The notes: generated by a model from the letters alone, not told the origin. A stretch of DNA of 9,277 nucleotides from Natrialbaceae archaeon Tc-Br11_E2g1 (GCA_001564255.1 LKNC01000091.1:1-9277); one strand, 5' to 3'. Positions 1 through 6,794 are shown, counted from the first letter of the stretch. Numbers and translations are program-made.

Positions 1-63
1 AGGATTTGTTGGCCGCCACGCTGACCGCCCAGAGCGTCCATGTAGGCCGATGGTCGCGGTCAT
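1..63 (-). pseudogene. Possible detached 3' remnant of the COG2426-type membrane protein gene
   Basis: Read on the minus strand from 63 downward, this GC-rich stretch (39 of 60 bases G or C at 1-60) gives MTATIGL. After a shift of frame it gives TWTLWAVSVAANKS, a hydrophobic run that leaves the window. My recollection of haloarchaeal COG2426 proteins is that they continue past their RAVA motif with a WMTA-type sequence and a last membrane helix rich in W, T, V and A. The neighbouring gene at 156-614 lacks exactly that part. The reading therefore fits a displaced and frameshifted tail, but it rests on about 20 residues and remembered family pattern. The window edge prevents checking where it ends. 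Confidence 0.3.
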
Positions 64-183
64 CGTGACAGAACATACTACAACCACCACGAAGAAAAAT
101 ATTCGCCAACCATACTGAAAGTGGTCGTTGAATCAGTACTAACTACTACTAAATCTTACTGAATTTCGTAACAGTTACACAAC
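64..183. other. AT-rich block of about 120 bp interrupting a GC-rich locus
   Basis: Positions 61-180 contain 45 G or C in 120 bases, against 39 in 60 just to the left and clearly GC-rich coding sequence to the right, so both edges are sharp. The block holds a perfect inverted repeat GTAAC-A-GTTAC (168-178), a direct repeat TACTGAA (113-119 and 157-163) and a possible 6-bp flanking direct repeat ACAACC (80-85 and 179-184). There is no open reading frame of useful length. It could be a short non-autonomous insertion such as a MITE, or the scar of a recombination. I found no convincing long terminal inverted repeats, so mobility is not shown. Confidence 0.4.
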
Positions 184-614
184 CCTGCGACCGCTCTGGT
201 GGTGCCACCCGCGGCGATCGCAAGCAACGCGGCGATGTGGACGCCCGTGAGTACGGGTGCGGCCAGCGCCAACCCGGGAAGGCCGTATCGATCCCAGACG
301 GACCGTGCCCGGGCGTGTTTGGGCTTTCCACCGCTGTCGGATTCCCGTTCGGCCCGGTTTCGACGTGCCCGCCAGCGGGCGATACGTCGATGGAACGCGA
401 GGAGACCGTACACGGAGCCGACATTGCCGAGGAAGGCGACGATTCCTGCAGTGATCGGGTTGAGCCCAACGCCGACCGCCACGGGGATCACGACGAGAAT
501 CTCGACCCACGGGAACGCCGCAAACACGAACACGAGCACGTACTGTACTACCCCGTCGGCTCGAGCCACGGACTCCCCGACCTCGACGAGCAGAAACGTC
601 CGTCCTGAGAGCAT
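156..614 (-). CDS. Small membrane protein of the COG2426/Sm_multidrug_ex type, C-terminally truncated
   Basis: The 152-residue product has membrane segments at about residues 22-50 (containing PWVEILVVIP), 53-74 (with a conserved-looking G63-N64) and 112-136. A basic cytoplasmic-type linker lies between them (residues 75-105, rich in Arg). The order P-W-x-E...I-P, then GN, then YGLPGLALAAPVLTG is the pattern of the family named 'putative small multi-drug export protein', whose transport role is largely unproven. Homology appears to stop at RAVAG (140-144). The last eight residues, LCNCYEIQ, are read from an AT-rich block and end at TAA, so the expected final helix is missing. I chose the ATG at 614. 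The frame is open back to 773, but that extension is polar, Cys- and Arg-rich and unlike the family. The gene is divergent from the NAD synthetase gene. It is probably a damaged gene, though a stable shortened protein is possible. Confidence 0.65.
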   Translation of the reverse strand: MLSGRTFLLVEVGESVARADGVVQYVLVFVFAAFPWVEILVVIPVAVGVGLNPITAGIVAFLGNVGSVYGLLAFHRRIARWRARRNRAERESDSGGKPKHARARSVWDRYGLPGLALAAPVLTGVHIAALLAIAAGGTTRAVAGLCNCYEIQ

Positions 615-814
615 CGTACGACGCTGTCTATGCAGGTTGCAGACGTACGTCCGTTGGTCCAGACCGGTTCGACAGATCACAATTGCCACCGTCTCGAGAC
701 TGCACCCCACGTCGATAACCGGGGTCGTTCCGGCTGTGACTGGTAGCTGGTGTGTTCCCCGCGGGTCGGTCACGAGACGTCCCCGAACACCGCCGACAGC
801 GGATCATCTGTACG

Positions 815-820
815 TTTACG
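815..820 (+). promoter_or_regulatory. Weak TATA-like box before the NAD synthetase gene
   Basis: TTTACG is centred about 27 nt before the ATG at 844, the spacing expected of a leaderless haloarchaeal transcript. The match to TTTAWA is imperfect. The rest of the divergent region (615-843) shows only a palindrome GACGTACGTC (642-651) and nothing else I can name. Confidence 0.35.
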
Positions 821-843
821 GTCTAGGAGCGCTAACCACCGTT

Positions 844-2538
844 ATGCCACTCCCTCTCACAGTAGGCGTCGTCCAGCACGATCCGACCGTTGGCGACGTT
901 TCCGCCAACGTCGCCCGGATACTCGAAGGCCACTCCGAGGCTGCCGACGCGGGCGCTGATCTGGTCGTTACGCCGGAACTCGCGATCGTTGGGTACCCAC
1001 CCCGGGATCTCCTCCACAGACAGGAGGTGCTCGACGCCGAGCGGGCTGCCCTCGACGACCTTCGCCGTGTGACCGAAAACGGGCCGGCGCTCATCGTCGG
1101 CCACACGGCCCCATCGTCCCGGGGGAGCGGCCCGCCGCTGACGAACAGCGCGACGGCCTTCGTCGACGGCGAGGCCGCCGCACGATACGACAAGCGGCTC
1201 CTTCCGACGTACGACGTGTTCGACGAGCGCCGATACTTCTCGCGGGGAAACAAGCCCAAAGCAGTCCTGGTGGACGGGACGACGGTCGGCATCACGATCT
1301 GTGAGGACGCCTGGTACGACCACGAGGTGACGGGGCAACCGCGCCACGGTGTGGACCCGATCACACCGTACGAGGGCGTCGACCTCCTCGTCAATCTGTC
1401 CGCGAGCCCGTACCGGGTGAACAAGCCAGTTTCACGTGAGACCCGGTTCACAAACCACGCCAAACGTATCGACGCGCCGGTGGTCTTCGCCAATCAGGTC
1501 GGCGGCAACGACGACATTCTCTTCGATGGCACGTCGTTCGTCCTCTCGGCCAGCGGCTCCCTGCTCGCCTCCGCCCCCGTCGGGTCACCCCACGTCTTGG
1601 TCGGCTCACCGGGGGGAGAGCCCGTCCCGTCCACAGTGCCGTCCGAGACGACCCAGCTCCGGCGGATGCTCGAGCTCGGGATCCGGGACTACCTCCACAA
1701 GACCGGGTTCGAGGAGGTCGTCGTCGGTTTGTCGGGCGGTATCGACTCGTCGGTCACGGCGGTGCTCGCCGCCGAAGCTATCGGCCCGGACCGCGTCTAG
1801 GGCATCACCCTCCCCGGTAGCGTCACTGCCGATGAGAACCGCGCGGACGCACGACGCGTCGCCCGCAACGTCGGGATACGGTTCGGCGAAGCGGGGATCG
1901 AACACCTCGCACAGACCGCAACCGAGTCGATCGAAAGACTCACCGGAAGCGATGGCACGCGGGGTGTCACCCGCGAGAACGTGCAGGCTCGAGTCCGGGG
2001 TCTGGTACTGATGGGCGTCGCCAACGATATCGGTGCGCTCGTCTTGACGCCGGACAACAAAAGCGAAGCGGCGGTCGGCTACTGTACGCTGTACGGCGAC
2101 GCAGTCGGTGCGATCGCCCCACTTGGGGACTGTACCAAACGCCGCGTGTACGCGCTCGCGGAGGCGTTCAACGCGGATCCGCCGTCGTGGATCGATTCGG
2201 CTCCGATCCCAGCCTCCGTGTTGGAGAAAGCACCGACCGCCGAACTGAGCGAGGGCCAGACTGACCGAGACGACATTCCCCCATACGAGGTCGTAGACGC
2301 CGTGGTCAAGCGATACGTCGGCGACAAACAGTCCGTAGAGCGAATCGTCAGTGAGACCGATACAACGCGGGAGCAAGTCGAGACGGTCGTCCGCCGTCTC
2401 GCGCGATCGGAGTTCAAACGGAAGCAGACGCCGCCGGCGCTCCGTGTCACGACGAAGGCCTTCGACAGTGGGTGGCGATACCCGATCGCGGCGTCCTACG
2501 CCGAAATCGTCGGCACCGAACCCGAAAACGGGCCGTAG
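844..2538 (+). pseudogene. nadE: Glutamine-dependent NAD+ synthetase interrupted by an in-frame amber codon
   Basis: The enzyme makes NAD+ from nicotinic acid adenine dinucleotide, ATP and ammonia released from glutamine, the last step of NAD biosynthesis. The N-terminal nitrilase-type glutaminase domain (about residues 1-260) has the full triad: Glu45 in TPELAIVGYPP, Lys117 in YDKRLLPTYDVFDE and Cys153 in ICEDAWYD. The synthetase domain begins with the P-loop SGGIDSS (297-303). Codon 319 is TAG (1798-1800). The same frame then runs on for 245 sense codons with intact family motifs, including TPDNKSEAAVGYCTLYGD, APLGDCTKRRVYALA and KRKQTPPALRVTTKAFDSGWR. The frame is 564 positions long, normal for this family. 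The truncated 318-residue product would have the glutaminase but not a working synthetase. The rest shows no decay, so the lesion is either recent or a base-call error. A TAC to TAG change (Tyr) is the simplest origin. I chose ATG 844 because the nitrilase fold begins there and a TATA-like box lies 27 nt upstream. Confidence 0.85.
1798..1800 (+). other. In-frame TAG inside the NAD synthetase gene
   Basis: TAG follows ...IGPDRV and precedes GITLPGSVTADEN, where homologues carry an ordinary residue before a G-[IV]-[TS]-[LM]-P segment. Three other genes here (the synthetase frame itself at 2538, the peptidase at 4984 and a USP at 5557) end with TAG at the expected protein length, so TAG behaves as a normal stop codon in this genome. 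Confidence 0.85.
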
Positions 2539-2624
2539 TCGCGCGTCGGTGCTCTCGACGTCCGGAGACGCCGTTTCAGCCGTGGAACCAACCGGGAGAG
2601 CCTGCCGACGACTGCACGGCAGCG

Positions 2625-2631
2625 TATTATA
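2625..2631 (+). promoter_or_regulatory. TATA box for the 108-residue acidic protein
   Basis: TATTATA is centred 27 nt before the ATG at 2655, a good archaeal TATA match at leaderless spacing in an otherwise GC-rich gap. A short inverted repeat CCCC-TCATC-GGGG (2640-2652) lies between the box and the start codon. It could be an operator or chance. Confidence 0.6.
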
Positions 2632-2654
2632 GGCTCTGGCCCCTCATCGGGGGT

Positions 2655-2981
2655 ATGGAGACGATCGTTACCGAGAGAGACGACCTCTTGCTCGCACGGA
2701 TCGAGGACGACGACCGGGTGTTCGAGGTGAACTTCGAGTCGATCGAGCCGACCGACGTCACTCTCCGCTTCCTGCGAAACGACGACCGCGTCGGGAGCAT
2801 CTACAACGACGACGGCACCAACCGAACGATGGCGCGGCTGACGACCGCGCGTGACGGAACCGACTTCATCGGCGTCGAGGTACCCAAAGAGTTCGTTGCC
2901 GAACTGCTCGACGTCGCAGTCGAGGCCGGGCGGGTTACCGATGAGAGTGCCCTCGAGGGGTACAGACTGCGAGTGCTATGA
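2655..2981 (+). CDS. Small acidic haloarchaeal protein of unknown function
   Basis: I do not recognise this 108-residue protein. It is soluble, has no signal peptide or membrane segment, and is rich in Asp and Glu as expected for a halophile cytoplasmic protein. The first half alternates charged and hydrophobic residues (for example LLLARIEDDDRVFEVNFESI), suggesting beta strands. The segment EFVAELLDVAVEAGRV (about 76-91) looks like one amphipathic helix. The ATG at 2655 is preferred over the longer frame that opens at 2472. That extension is Arg-rich and low complexity, overlaps the end of the upstream gene, and would place the strong TATA box (2625-2631) inside the coding region. It is transcribed alone, between the NAD synthetase gene and a peptidase gene, each with a separate TATA-like box. 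Confidence 0.7.
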   Translation: METIVTERDDLLLARIEDDDRVFEVNFESIEPTDVTLRFLRNDDRVGSIYNDDGTNRTMARLTTARDGTDFIGVEVPKEFVAELLDVAVEAGRVTDESALEGYRLRVL

Positions 2982-3077
2982 GCGTCGCCAGTGGTTCTAC
3001 CGACCCCGGGGAGATCGTCTCGAGGTGTCCACGACGGCCCACACCGTGAGCCACACGAGCCGTTCGGCAGAGCAAAC

Positions 3078-3083
3078 GGTTTA
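3078..3083 (+). promoter_or_regulatory. TATA-like box before the S9 peptidase gene
   Basis: GGTTTA within AAACGGTTTAGC has its TTTA core (3080-3083) about 26 nt before the ATG at 3107, consistent with a leaderless transcript. The A-rich AAAC just upstream could act as a BRE. Confidence 0.45.
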
Positions 3084-3106
3084 GCTCCCCGATACGACTC
3101 TCCGTC

Positions 3107-4984
3107 ATGACCACCTACGACATCGATCGCTATCTCAACATCCGAAGCGCCTACGGGGCCTCGTTCGGTCCCGACGGCGACCGACTCTCGTTTTTGATGA
3201 ACACCACCGGCGTCCCCCAGGTCTGGACCCTCGAGGGTGCCCGCGAGTGGCCCGAACAGCGCACCTTCTACGACGAGCGGGTCACGTTCGCCTCCTGGTC
3301 GCCCGAACGCCCGGAACTGATCTTCGGGATGGACGAGGGCGGGAACGAACGCGCCCAGCTGTTCCGCCTCGAGGCCGAGACCGGGGCGATCACGAACCTC
3401 ACGGCGACGCCCGACGCCAAGCACAGATGGGGTGGGTGGAGCCACGACGGCGAGCGCTTTGCCTTTAGCTCGAATCGCCGCGACGAATCGGTCTTCGACG
3501 TCTACGCCCAGGATCGGGACGCCGTCGGTGACGACGCCGAACTGCTCTACGAGGGCGACGGCTGGCTCACCCCCGCGGGATGGAGCCCCGACGACTCCCG
3601 GATGCTCGTCTCACAGGCGTACTCGAACTTCGACCAGGACCTGTCCGTCCTCGAGGTCGAGAGCGGCGAGTCGACTCACCTCACACCCCACGAGGGCGAC
3701 GTCCGGTACCAGAGTGCAAGCTGGAGCCCCGACGGCGAGGGGATCTACCTCGTGACCGACGACGGTGCGGACACCCTCTACCTGGCGTATCTCGACCTCG
3801 AGACCCTCGAGTTAGAAACGGTCGTGGATGGGGACGGTCGCGAATCGGACGATTCTCGACGTCGTCGGGCCTCTCCGAAGTCCGACGGACGGTGGAACGT
3901 CGACGGCATCGCGTTAGACGACGAGACGGGGCGGTTCGTCTACTCCCGGAACGTCGAGGGGTACACCGAACTCACGGCCGGGGAGTTCGCCGGCGACGAT
4001 CCGACCGCGTTCGAGACGTTCCCCGAGCCCGACCTCCCGGGTGGGGTCTCCGGCGGCGTGAGCTTCGGCCCCGACGCCGAGTACGTCGCCTGCTCGACCA
4101 CGGGTGATGCGGTGAACACGAACGTCTTCGTCGTCGACCTCGAGACCGGCGAGGCCGACCAGTGGACGCTCGCGCCGACGGCGGGCATCCCGACGGAGAC
4201 GTTCCGGGAGTCCGAACTGGTTCACGTCGAGAGCTTCGACGGCCTCGAGGTCCCGGGCTTTCTCACCCTGCCCGAGGCGGCTGACGACGCCGAGAACGGC
4301 GAGGAGGTCCCCGTCGTCGTCGACATCCACGGTGGCCCCGAGAGTCAACGCCGCCCCTCCTTTTCCAGTGTCAAACAGTACTTCCTGAACCACGGCTACG
4401 CCTACTTCGAGCCCAACGTCCGTGGCTCTGCGGGCTACGGGGCCGAGTACGCGAGTCTGGACGACGTCGAAAAGCGGATGGATTCGGTCGCCGACATCGA
4501 GGCCTGCGTCGAGTGGCTCGCCGACCACCCCGCGATCGATCCCGACGGGGTCGTCGCCAAGGGCGGCTCCTACGGCGGCTTCATGGTTCTGGCGGCGATG
4601 ACCGAGTACCCGGACCTGTGGGCCGCCGGCATCGACGTCGTCGGCATCGCCAACTTCGTCACCTTCCTCGAGAACACCGGCAACTGGCGACGCGAGTTAC
4701 GGGAAGCCGAGTACGGCAGCCTAGAGGACGATCGGGAATTCCTCGAGTCGATCTCGCCGATCAACAACGTCGGGAAAATCGACGCCCCGCTGTTCGTCCT
4801 CCACGGCGCGAACGACCCCCGCGTGCCGGTCGGCGAGGCCGAACAGATCGCCGAGAAGGCGAGCGAGCAGGGCGTCCCCGTCGGCAAACTGATCTTCGAG
4901 GACGAGGGCCACGGCCTCTCGAAACTCGAGAACCGAAAGGAGGCGTATTCGGAAATCGTCGCGTTCCTCGAAGAACACGTGTAG
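3107..4984 (+). CDS. S9-family serine peptidase (prolyl oligopeptidase / acylaminoacyl-peptidase type)
   Basis: This 625-residue cytoplasmic peptidase probably cleaves short peptides. The N-terminal half (about 1-370) is a beta-propeller with repeated WSPD-type blades, including SWSPERPELIFG, GGWSHDGERFAFSS, AGWSPDDSRMLVS, ASWSPDGEGIYLV and VSFGPDAEYVACS. The C-terminal alpha/beta hydrolase has an oxyanion-region HGGP and a complete catalytic triad: Ser488 in GGSYGGFM, Asp570 in HGANDPRVP and His602 in DEGHGLSK. There is no signal peptide, and the length is usual for the S9C group. Residues 250-259 (SRRRRASPKS) form a strongly basic insert between blades, odd in such an acidic protein. The ATG at 3107 follows a TATA-like box at leaderless spacing. 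The gene stands alone between a small unknown gene and a USP gene. The fold and triad are certain, but the exact substrate preference (acylated peptide or prolyl) cannot be read from the sequence. Confidence 0.92.
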   Translation: MTTYDIDRYLNIRSAYGASFGPDGDRLSFLMNTTGVPQVWTLEGAREWPEQRTFYDERVTFASWSPERPELIFGMDEGGNERAQLFRLEAETGAITNLTATPDAKHRWGGWSHDGERFAFSSNRRDESVFDVYAQDRDAVGDDAELLYEGDGWLTPAGWSPDDSRMLVSQAYSNFDQDLSVLEVESGESTHLTPHEGDVRYQSASWSPDGEGIYLVTDDGADTLYLAYLDLETLELETVVDGDGRESDDSRRRRASPKSDGRWNVDGIALDDETGRFVYSRNVEGYTELTAGEFAGDDPTAFETFPEPDLPGGVSGGVSFGPDAEYVACSTTGDAVNTNVFVVDLETGEADQWTLAPTAGIPTETFRESELVHVESFDGLEVPGFLTLPEAADDAENGEEVPVVVDIHGGPESQRRPSFSSVKQYFLNHGYAYFEPNVRGSAGYGAEYASLDDVEKRMDSVADIEACVEWLADHPAIDPDGVVAKGGSYGGFMVLAAMTEYPDLWAAGIDVVGIANFVTFLENTGNWRRELREAEYGSLEDDREFLESISPINNVGKIDAPLFVLHGANDPRVPVGEAEQIAEKASEQGVPVGKLIFEDEGHGLSKLENRKEAYSEIVAFLEEHV

Positions 4985-5100
4985 GCGGCCGGGGACGCAC
5001 TCGAGACGCGACTCGGCTCTTCGCCTCGAGTACGCGCTCGAGCAGGGACGACCGCTCGAATCACGACGACGGTCGGACCGCGACCCGCGTCGAGAGGTGG

Positions 5101-5106
5101 AATAAT
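5101..5106 (+). promoter_or_regulatory. TATA-like box of the first USP gene
   Basis: AATAAT is centred about 28 nt before the ATG at 5132 and is the only AT-rich run in the gap 4985-5131, which fits a leaderless transcript for the single-domain USP gene. The rest of the gap is rich in CTCGAG hexamers and shows no clear terminator. Confidence 0.5.
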
Positions 5107-5131
5107 GATCCTGTAGTTCGAAGGCCCGCTC

Positions 5132-5557
5132 ATGTACGAGAACGTGCTCGTTCCGACGGACGGGAGCGCCCCGGCAGCCAACGCCGCCGAACAGGCGTAC
5201 GAGATCGCCGACCGGTTCGATGCGACTCTCCACAGTCTGTTCGTGATCAGCGTTAGCGAGAACACGCCGCTCGGTCTCCCCGTGGAACCGGCCGTCGAGG
5301 GGCTCCGAAACGAAGGGCAGCGACTGACCGCGGAGGTAACCGAGGGTGCTCCCGACGGCGTCGAGACGGTCACTGCGATCGAACAGGGCGATCCCGACAA
5401 GCGGATCCTCGAGTACGCCGCCGAGGAGGACGTCGACGTGATCGTCATGGGAACACACGGCCGGCGCGGCCTCGATCGGTTCCTGATCGGCAGCGTCACC
5501 GAGAGGGTGATCCGCCAGGCGGAGTGTTCCGTCCTGGTCACCCAACCCGACGGGTAG
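5132..5557 (+). CDS. Universal stress protein, single UspA domain
   Basis: A 141-residue UspA-fold protein, one alpha/beta domain that normally forms dimers. It starts MYENVLVPTDGS, the typical first strand and Asp-containing loop. It ends with the nucleotide-binding signature G107-T-H-G110, nine residues, then G120-S121, followed by TERVIRQAECSVLV. The motif predicts ATP binding, the subgroup typified by the Methanocaldococcus MJ0577 protein. It is the first of four USP genes within 3 kb but has its own TATA-like box and is separated from the others by an opposite-strand gene. Its middle (SVSENTPLGLPVEPAVEG) differs from the paralogues downstream, so it is not the recent duplicate. USPs generally act in stress adaptation, and the actual signal or partner here is unknown. 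Confidence 0.9.
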   Translation: MYENVLVPTDGSAPAANAAEQAYEIADRFDATLHSLFVISVSENTPLGLPVEPAVEGLRNEGQRLTAEVTEGAPDGVETVTAIEQGDPDKRILEYAAEEDVDVIVMGTHGRRGLDRFLIGSVTERVIRQAECSVLVTQPDG

Positions 5558-5591
5558 ACCGACGGCCGGAACCGTTCTGTCGACTCGAGGG

Positions 5592-5605
5592 CTCCGACCC
5601 CGGAG
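5592..5605 (+). terminator. Possible hairpin after the first USP gene
   Basis: CTCCG (5592-5596), a four-base loop ACCC and CGGAG (5601-5605) can pair, 35 nt after the USP stop codon in the convergent gap 5558-5652. No T-rich tract follows, and haloarchaeal terminators usually depend on T runs, so the functional call is weak. Confidence 0.2.
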
Positions 5606-5652
5606 TCGACCCCCTATCAGGTACAGTGTGTCAGAAATCCGTTCACAACCGA

Positions 5653-6246
5653 TTACCGCTCTCCGTTCGTGGTGCGTTGATCACGGTCTTCCGTGCCCAA
5701 ACGGTCTGTGATTTCGTCTCTGTACGTGTCTGCGAGCTTGCGGGAGTAGATACCTTCGTCAGTCGATTCGACGACGAAAAGACCGTCTTTGAGTTCTTTG
5801 CTGAAGTATCGACTGAACCCCGAAATAATCCCGCCCGTGGCAGTCCCGCTGTCTTTGATCGAAACCCCGTGGTCCTCGCGAATTCTCCGTCGGATCTCGG
5901 AATCGAGTAGCATCCCTCCATCGTCAGCGAGCACCGTTAGTAGTGCTTCCTGTGCATCTGTTAACTGAGAAAAGAAGTCCGAAGGCAGAGCTGGCGGCTG
6001 TGTATCAGCAGTGGTGTCCGTGCCCATACGGTCAGTAAAGACTGGTTCGATCACATTTAGAAACTGTCCTTCAGCGACCTGTTGGGTGAAATCCGTGTTC
6101 TCATCGCGAACCCTTACTTCTATTAGTTTGTCGTCTCCAGTGGGAACCGAAATAGCACGCTCGATAACTTCCCGACTGCACTCCTGGCTCGTCTGTCGAT
6201 CGATTTCTACCCCTCGACCGTCGGCCTGGACCTTTGCCTGGCTCAT
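5653..6246 (-). CDS. Unknown protein with a possible C-terminal winged-helix domain, lower-GC gene
   Basis: This 197-residue protein has no family I can name. Residues 1-70 are charged and strand-forming (VIERAISVPTGDDKLIEVRVRD). A flexible linker follows (DTTADTQPPALPSD). Residues about 90-175 then resemble a winged helix: helix LTDAQEALLTVLADD, a second helix DSEIRRRIREDHG, a Gly-rich turn SGTATGGIISGFSRYF and a short hairpin DGLFVVESTDEGIYSR. The resemblance is by eye only. Its base composition is lower than its neighbours (31 of 60 G or C at 5941-6000, against 43 of 60 at 7621-7680 in a nearby USP gene), a sign of transfer or island origin. The ATG at 6246 has a TATA-like box 26 nt upstream. 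The gene lies opposite to and between USP genes, convergent with the first and divergent from the tandem pair, so a local DNA-binding regulator is plausible but unproven. Confidence 0.65.
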   Translation of the reverse strand: MSQAKVQADGRGVEIDRQTSQECSREVIERAISVPTGDDKLIEVRVRDENTDFTQQVAEGQFLNVIEPVFTDRMGTDTTADTQPPALPSDFFSQLTDAQEALLTVLADDGGMLLDSEIRRRIREDHGVSIKDSGTATGGIISGFSRYFSKELKDGLFVVESTDEGIYSRKLADTYRDEITDRLGTEDRDQRTTNGER

Positions 6247-6253
6247 GCTGCAT

Positions 6254-6269
6254 GTACTGATTGTAGTAC
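6254..6269. promoter_or_regulatory. Candidate operator in the shared upstream region
   Basis: GTACT-N6-AGTAC is a perfect 5-bp inverted repeat lying between the minus-strand TATA-like box (6270-6274) and the start codon at 6246, where a bound protein would block transcription. The same core recurs nearby: ATGTACTG at 6252-6259 and again at 6281-6288, the palindrome TAGTACTA at 6264-6271, and GTAC-TG-GTAC at 6283-6292. The repetition of GTAC cores within 41 bases suggests a multi-site regulator. AT-rich sequence could give part of this by chance. Confidence 0.4.
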
Positions 6270-6274
6270 TATAT
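6270..6274 (-). promoter_or_regulatory. TATA-like box for the lower-GC unknown gene
   Basis: On the minus strand the sequence reads GCATATAGTAC, with its TATA-like core about 26 nt before the ATG at 6246. It is embedded in the cluster of GTAC repeats. Confidence 0.5.
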
Positions 6275-6293
6275 GCAAAAATGTACTGGTACG

Positions 6294-6300
6294 TTTATAA
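6294..6300. promoter_or_regulatory. Second TATA-like element in the divergent region
   Basis: TTTATAA is a good TATA match readable on both strands. On the plus strand it would start a transcript with a leader of roughly 60 nt before the USP gene at 6382. On the minus strand it would add about 20 nt of leader to the gene starting at 6246. Which strand uses it cannot be told. Confidence 0.35.
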
Positions 6301-6346
6301 CCGGTCACCCAGCGGTACGTTGTCGTCCTCTGAGATGGCCTGCAAG

Positions 6347-6352
6347 TTATAT
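6347..6352 (+). promoter_or_regulatory. TATA-like box of the tandem USP pair
   Basis: TTATAT is centred about 32 nt before the ATG at 6382, consistent with a very short leader for a transcript covering both USP genes at 6382-7214. Confidence 0.5.
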
Positions 6353-6381
6353 GCGGGCATTCGTGGTAGGGCGAGCGAACG

Positions 6382-6792
6382 ATGTACGACACCGTTCTCG
6401 TCTCGACGGACGGCTCCGAGCCCGCGAACCGGGCGACAGAACACGCACTGGATATCGCCTCGAGGTTCGACGCCGACCTCCACGCGCTGTACGTCGTCGA
6501 CACCCGACGGTACGGCTCGAGTGTGGTCGAGGACTCGCAGACGGTCCTCGCGGACATTACAGAACAGGGCCGGGAGGCACTCGATGATCTCGAACTCCGG
6601 GCGGACGTCGACGTGACGACCGAGGTCAGACGTGGCAGGCCGAGTTCGGAGATCGACGCCTACGCCGAGGAGGTCGACGCCGACCTCCTCGTCCTCGGTA
6701 ACCGGGGACTCGGCGGGGCCGGCGGCGGCCAGATCGGCAGCGTCGCCGAGCGCGTCGTCAGGTACGCCAACCGCCCCGTGATCACCGCCTAA
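6382..6792 (+). CDS. Universal stress protein, first of a tandem pair
   Basis: A 136-residue UspA-fold protein, probably cytoplasmic and dimeric. It opens MYDTVLVSTDGSEPANRA, where Ser replaces the usual Pro of VPTDGS. The ATP-type signature is G106-N-R-G109, nine residues (Gly-rich LGGAGGGQI), then G119-S120. It is followed after only 2 nt by a paralogue with matching opening, DGS-x-PANRA-x-EHA, the R-Y-G motif near residue 44, and IGSVAERVVR near the end. The two are almost certainly an operon formed by tandem duplication. The tetrapeptide GGAGGG in the binding loop should make it flexible compared with its partner. The start follows a TATA-like box at near-leaderless spacing. Confidence 0.9.
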   Translation: MYDTVLVSTDGSEPANRATEHALDIASRFDADLHALYVVDTRRYGSSVVEDSQTVLADITEQGREALDDLELRADVDVTTEVRRGRPSSEIDAYAEEVDADLLVLGNRGLGGAGGGQIGSVAERVVRYANRPVITA

Positions 6793-6794
6793 TC

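Noticed and set aside
3..66. Plus-strand reading DLLAATLTAQSVH, reminiscent of an endonuclease III strand
   Set aside because: Only about a dozen residues look similar, the frame closes at once with TGA, and the minus-strand reading as a membrane-protein tail fits the neighbour better.
199..843. Long N-terminal extension of the NAD synthetase frame
   Set aside because: The 215 extra codons are low-complexity, rich in Arg, Thr and Pro, and run antisense to the membrane protein gene. The enzyme fold starts at 844.
1798..1800. Pyrrolysine or other recoding of TAG
   Set aside because: TAG also closes the NAD synthetase frame, the S9 peptidase and the first USP at normal family lengths. Reading through the USP stop would add an unrelated tail of about 40 residues. 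Pyrrolysine use is not usual in Halobacteria.
1981..2538. A separate gene starting at GTG 1981
   Set aside because: It is the same frame as the NAD synthetase and encodes only the back half of the synthetase domain without its P-loop. It is the downstream part of a broken gene.
2978..3049. 23-codon ORF overlapping the stop of the small acidic gene (ATGA overlap)
   Set aside because: It is too short, shows no recognisable motif, and lies just upstream of the peptidase promoter.
3914..4528. Long antisense frame within the S9 peptidase gene, and similar long frames opposite other genes
   Set aside because: High-GC haloarchaeal genes routinely give long open antisense frames. These lack recognisable domains and lie entirely over well-supported genes.
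4999..5046. Several CTCGAG hexamers after the peptidase gene
   Set aside because: CTCGAG is frequent throughout this genome's coding sequence because of Leu-Glu and Ser-Arg codon pairs. There is no regular spacing or extended stem here.
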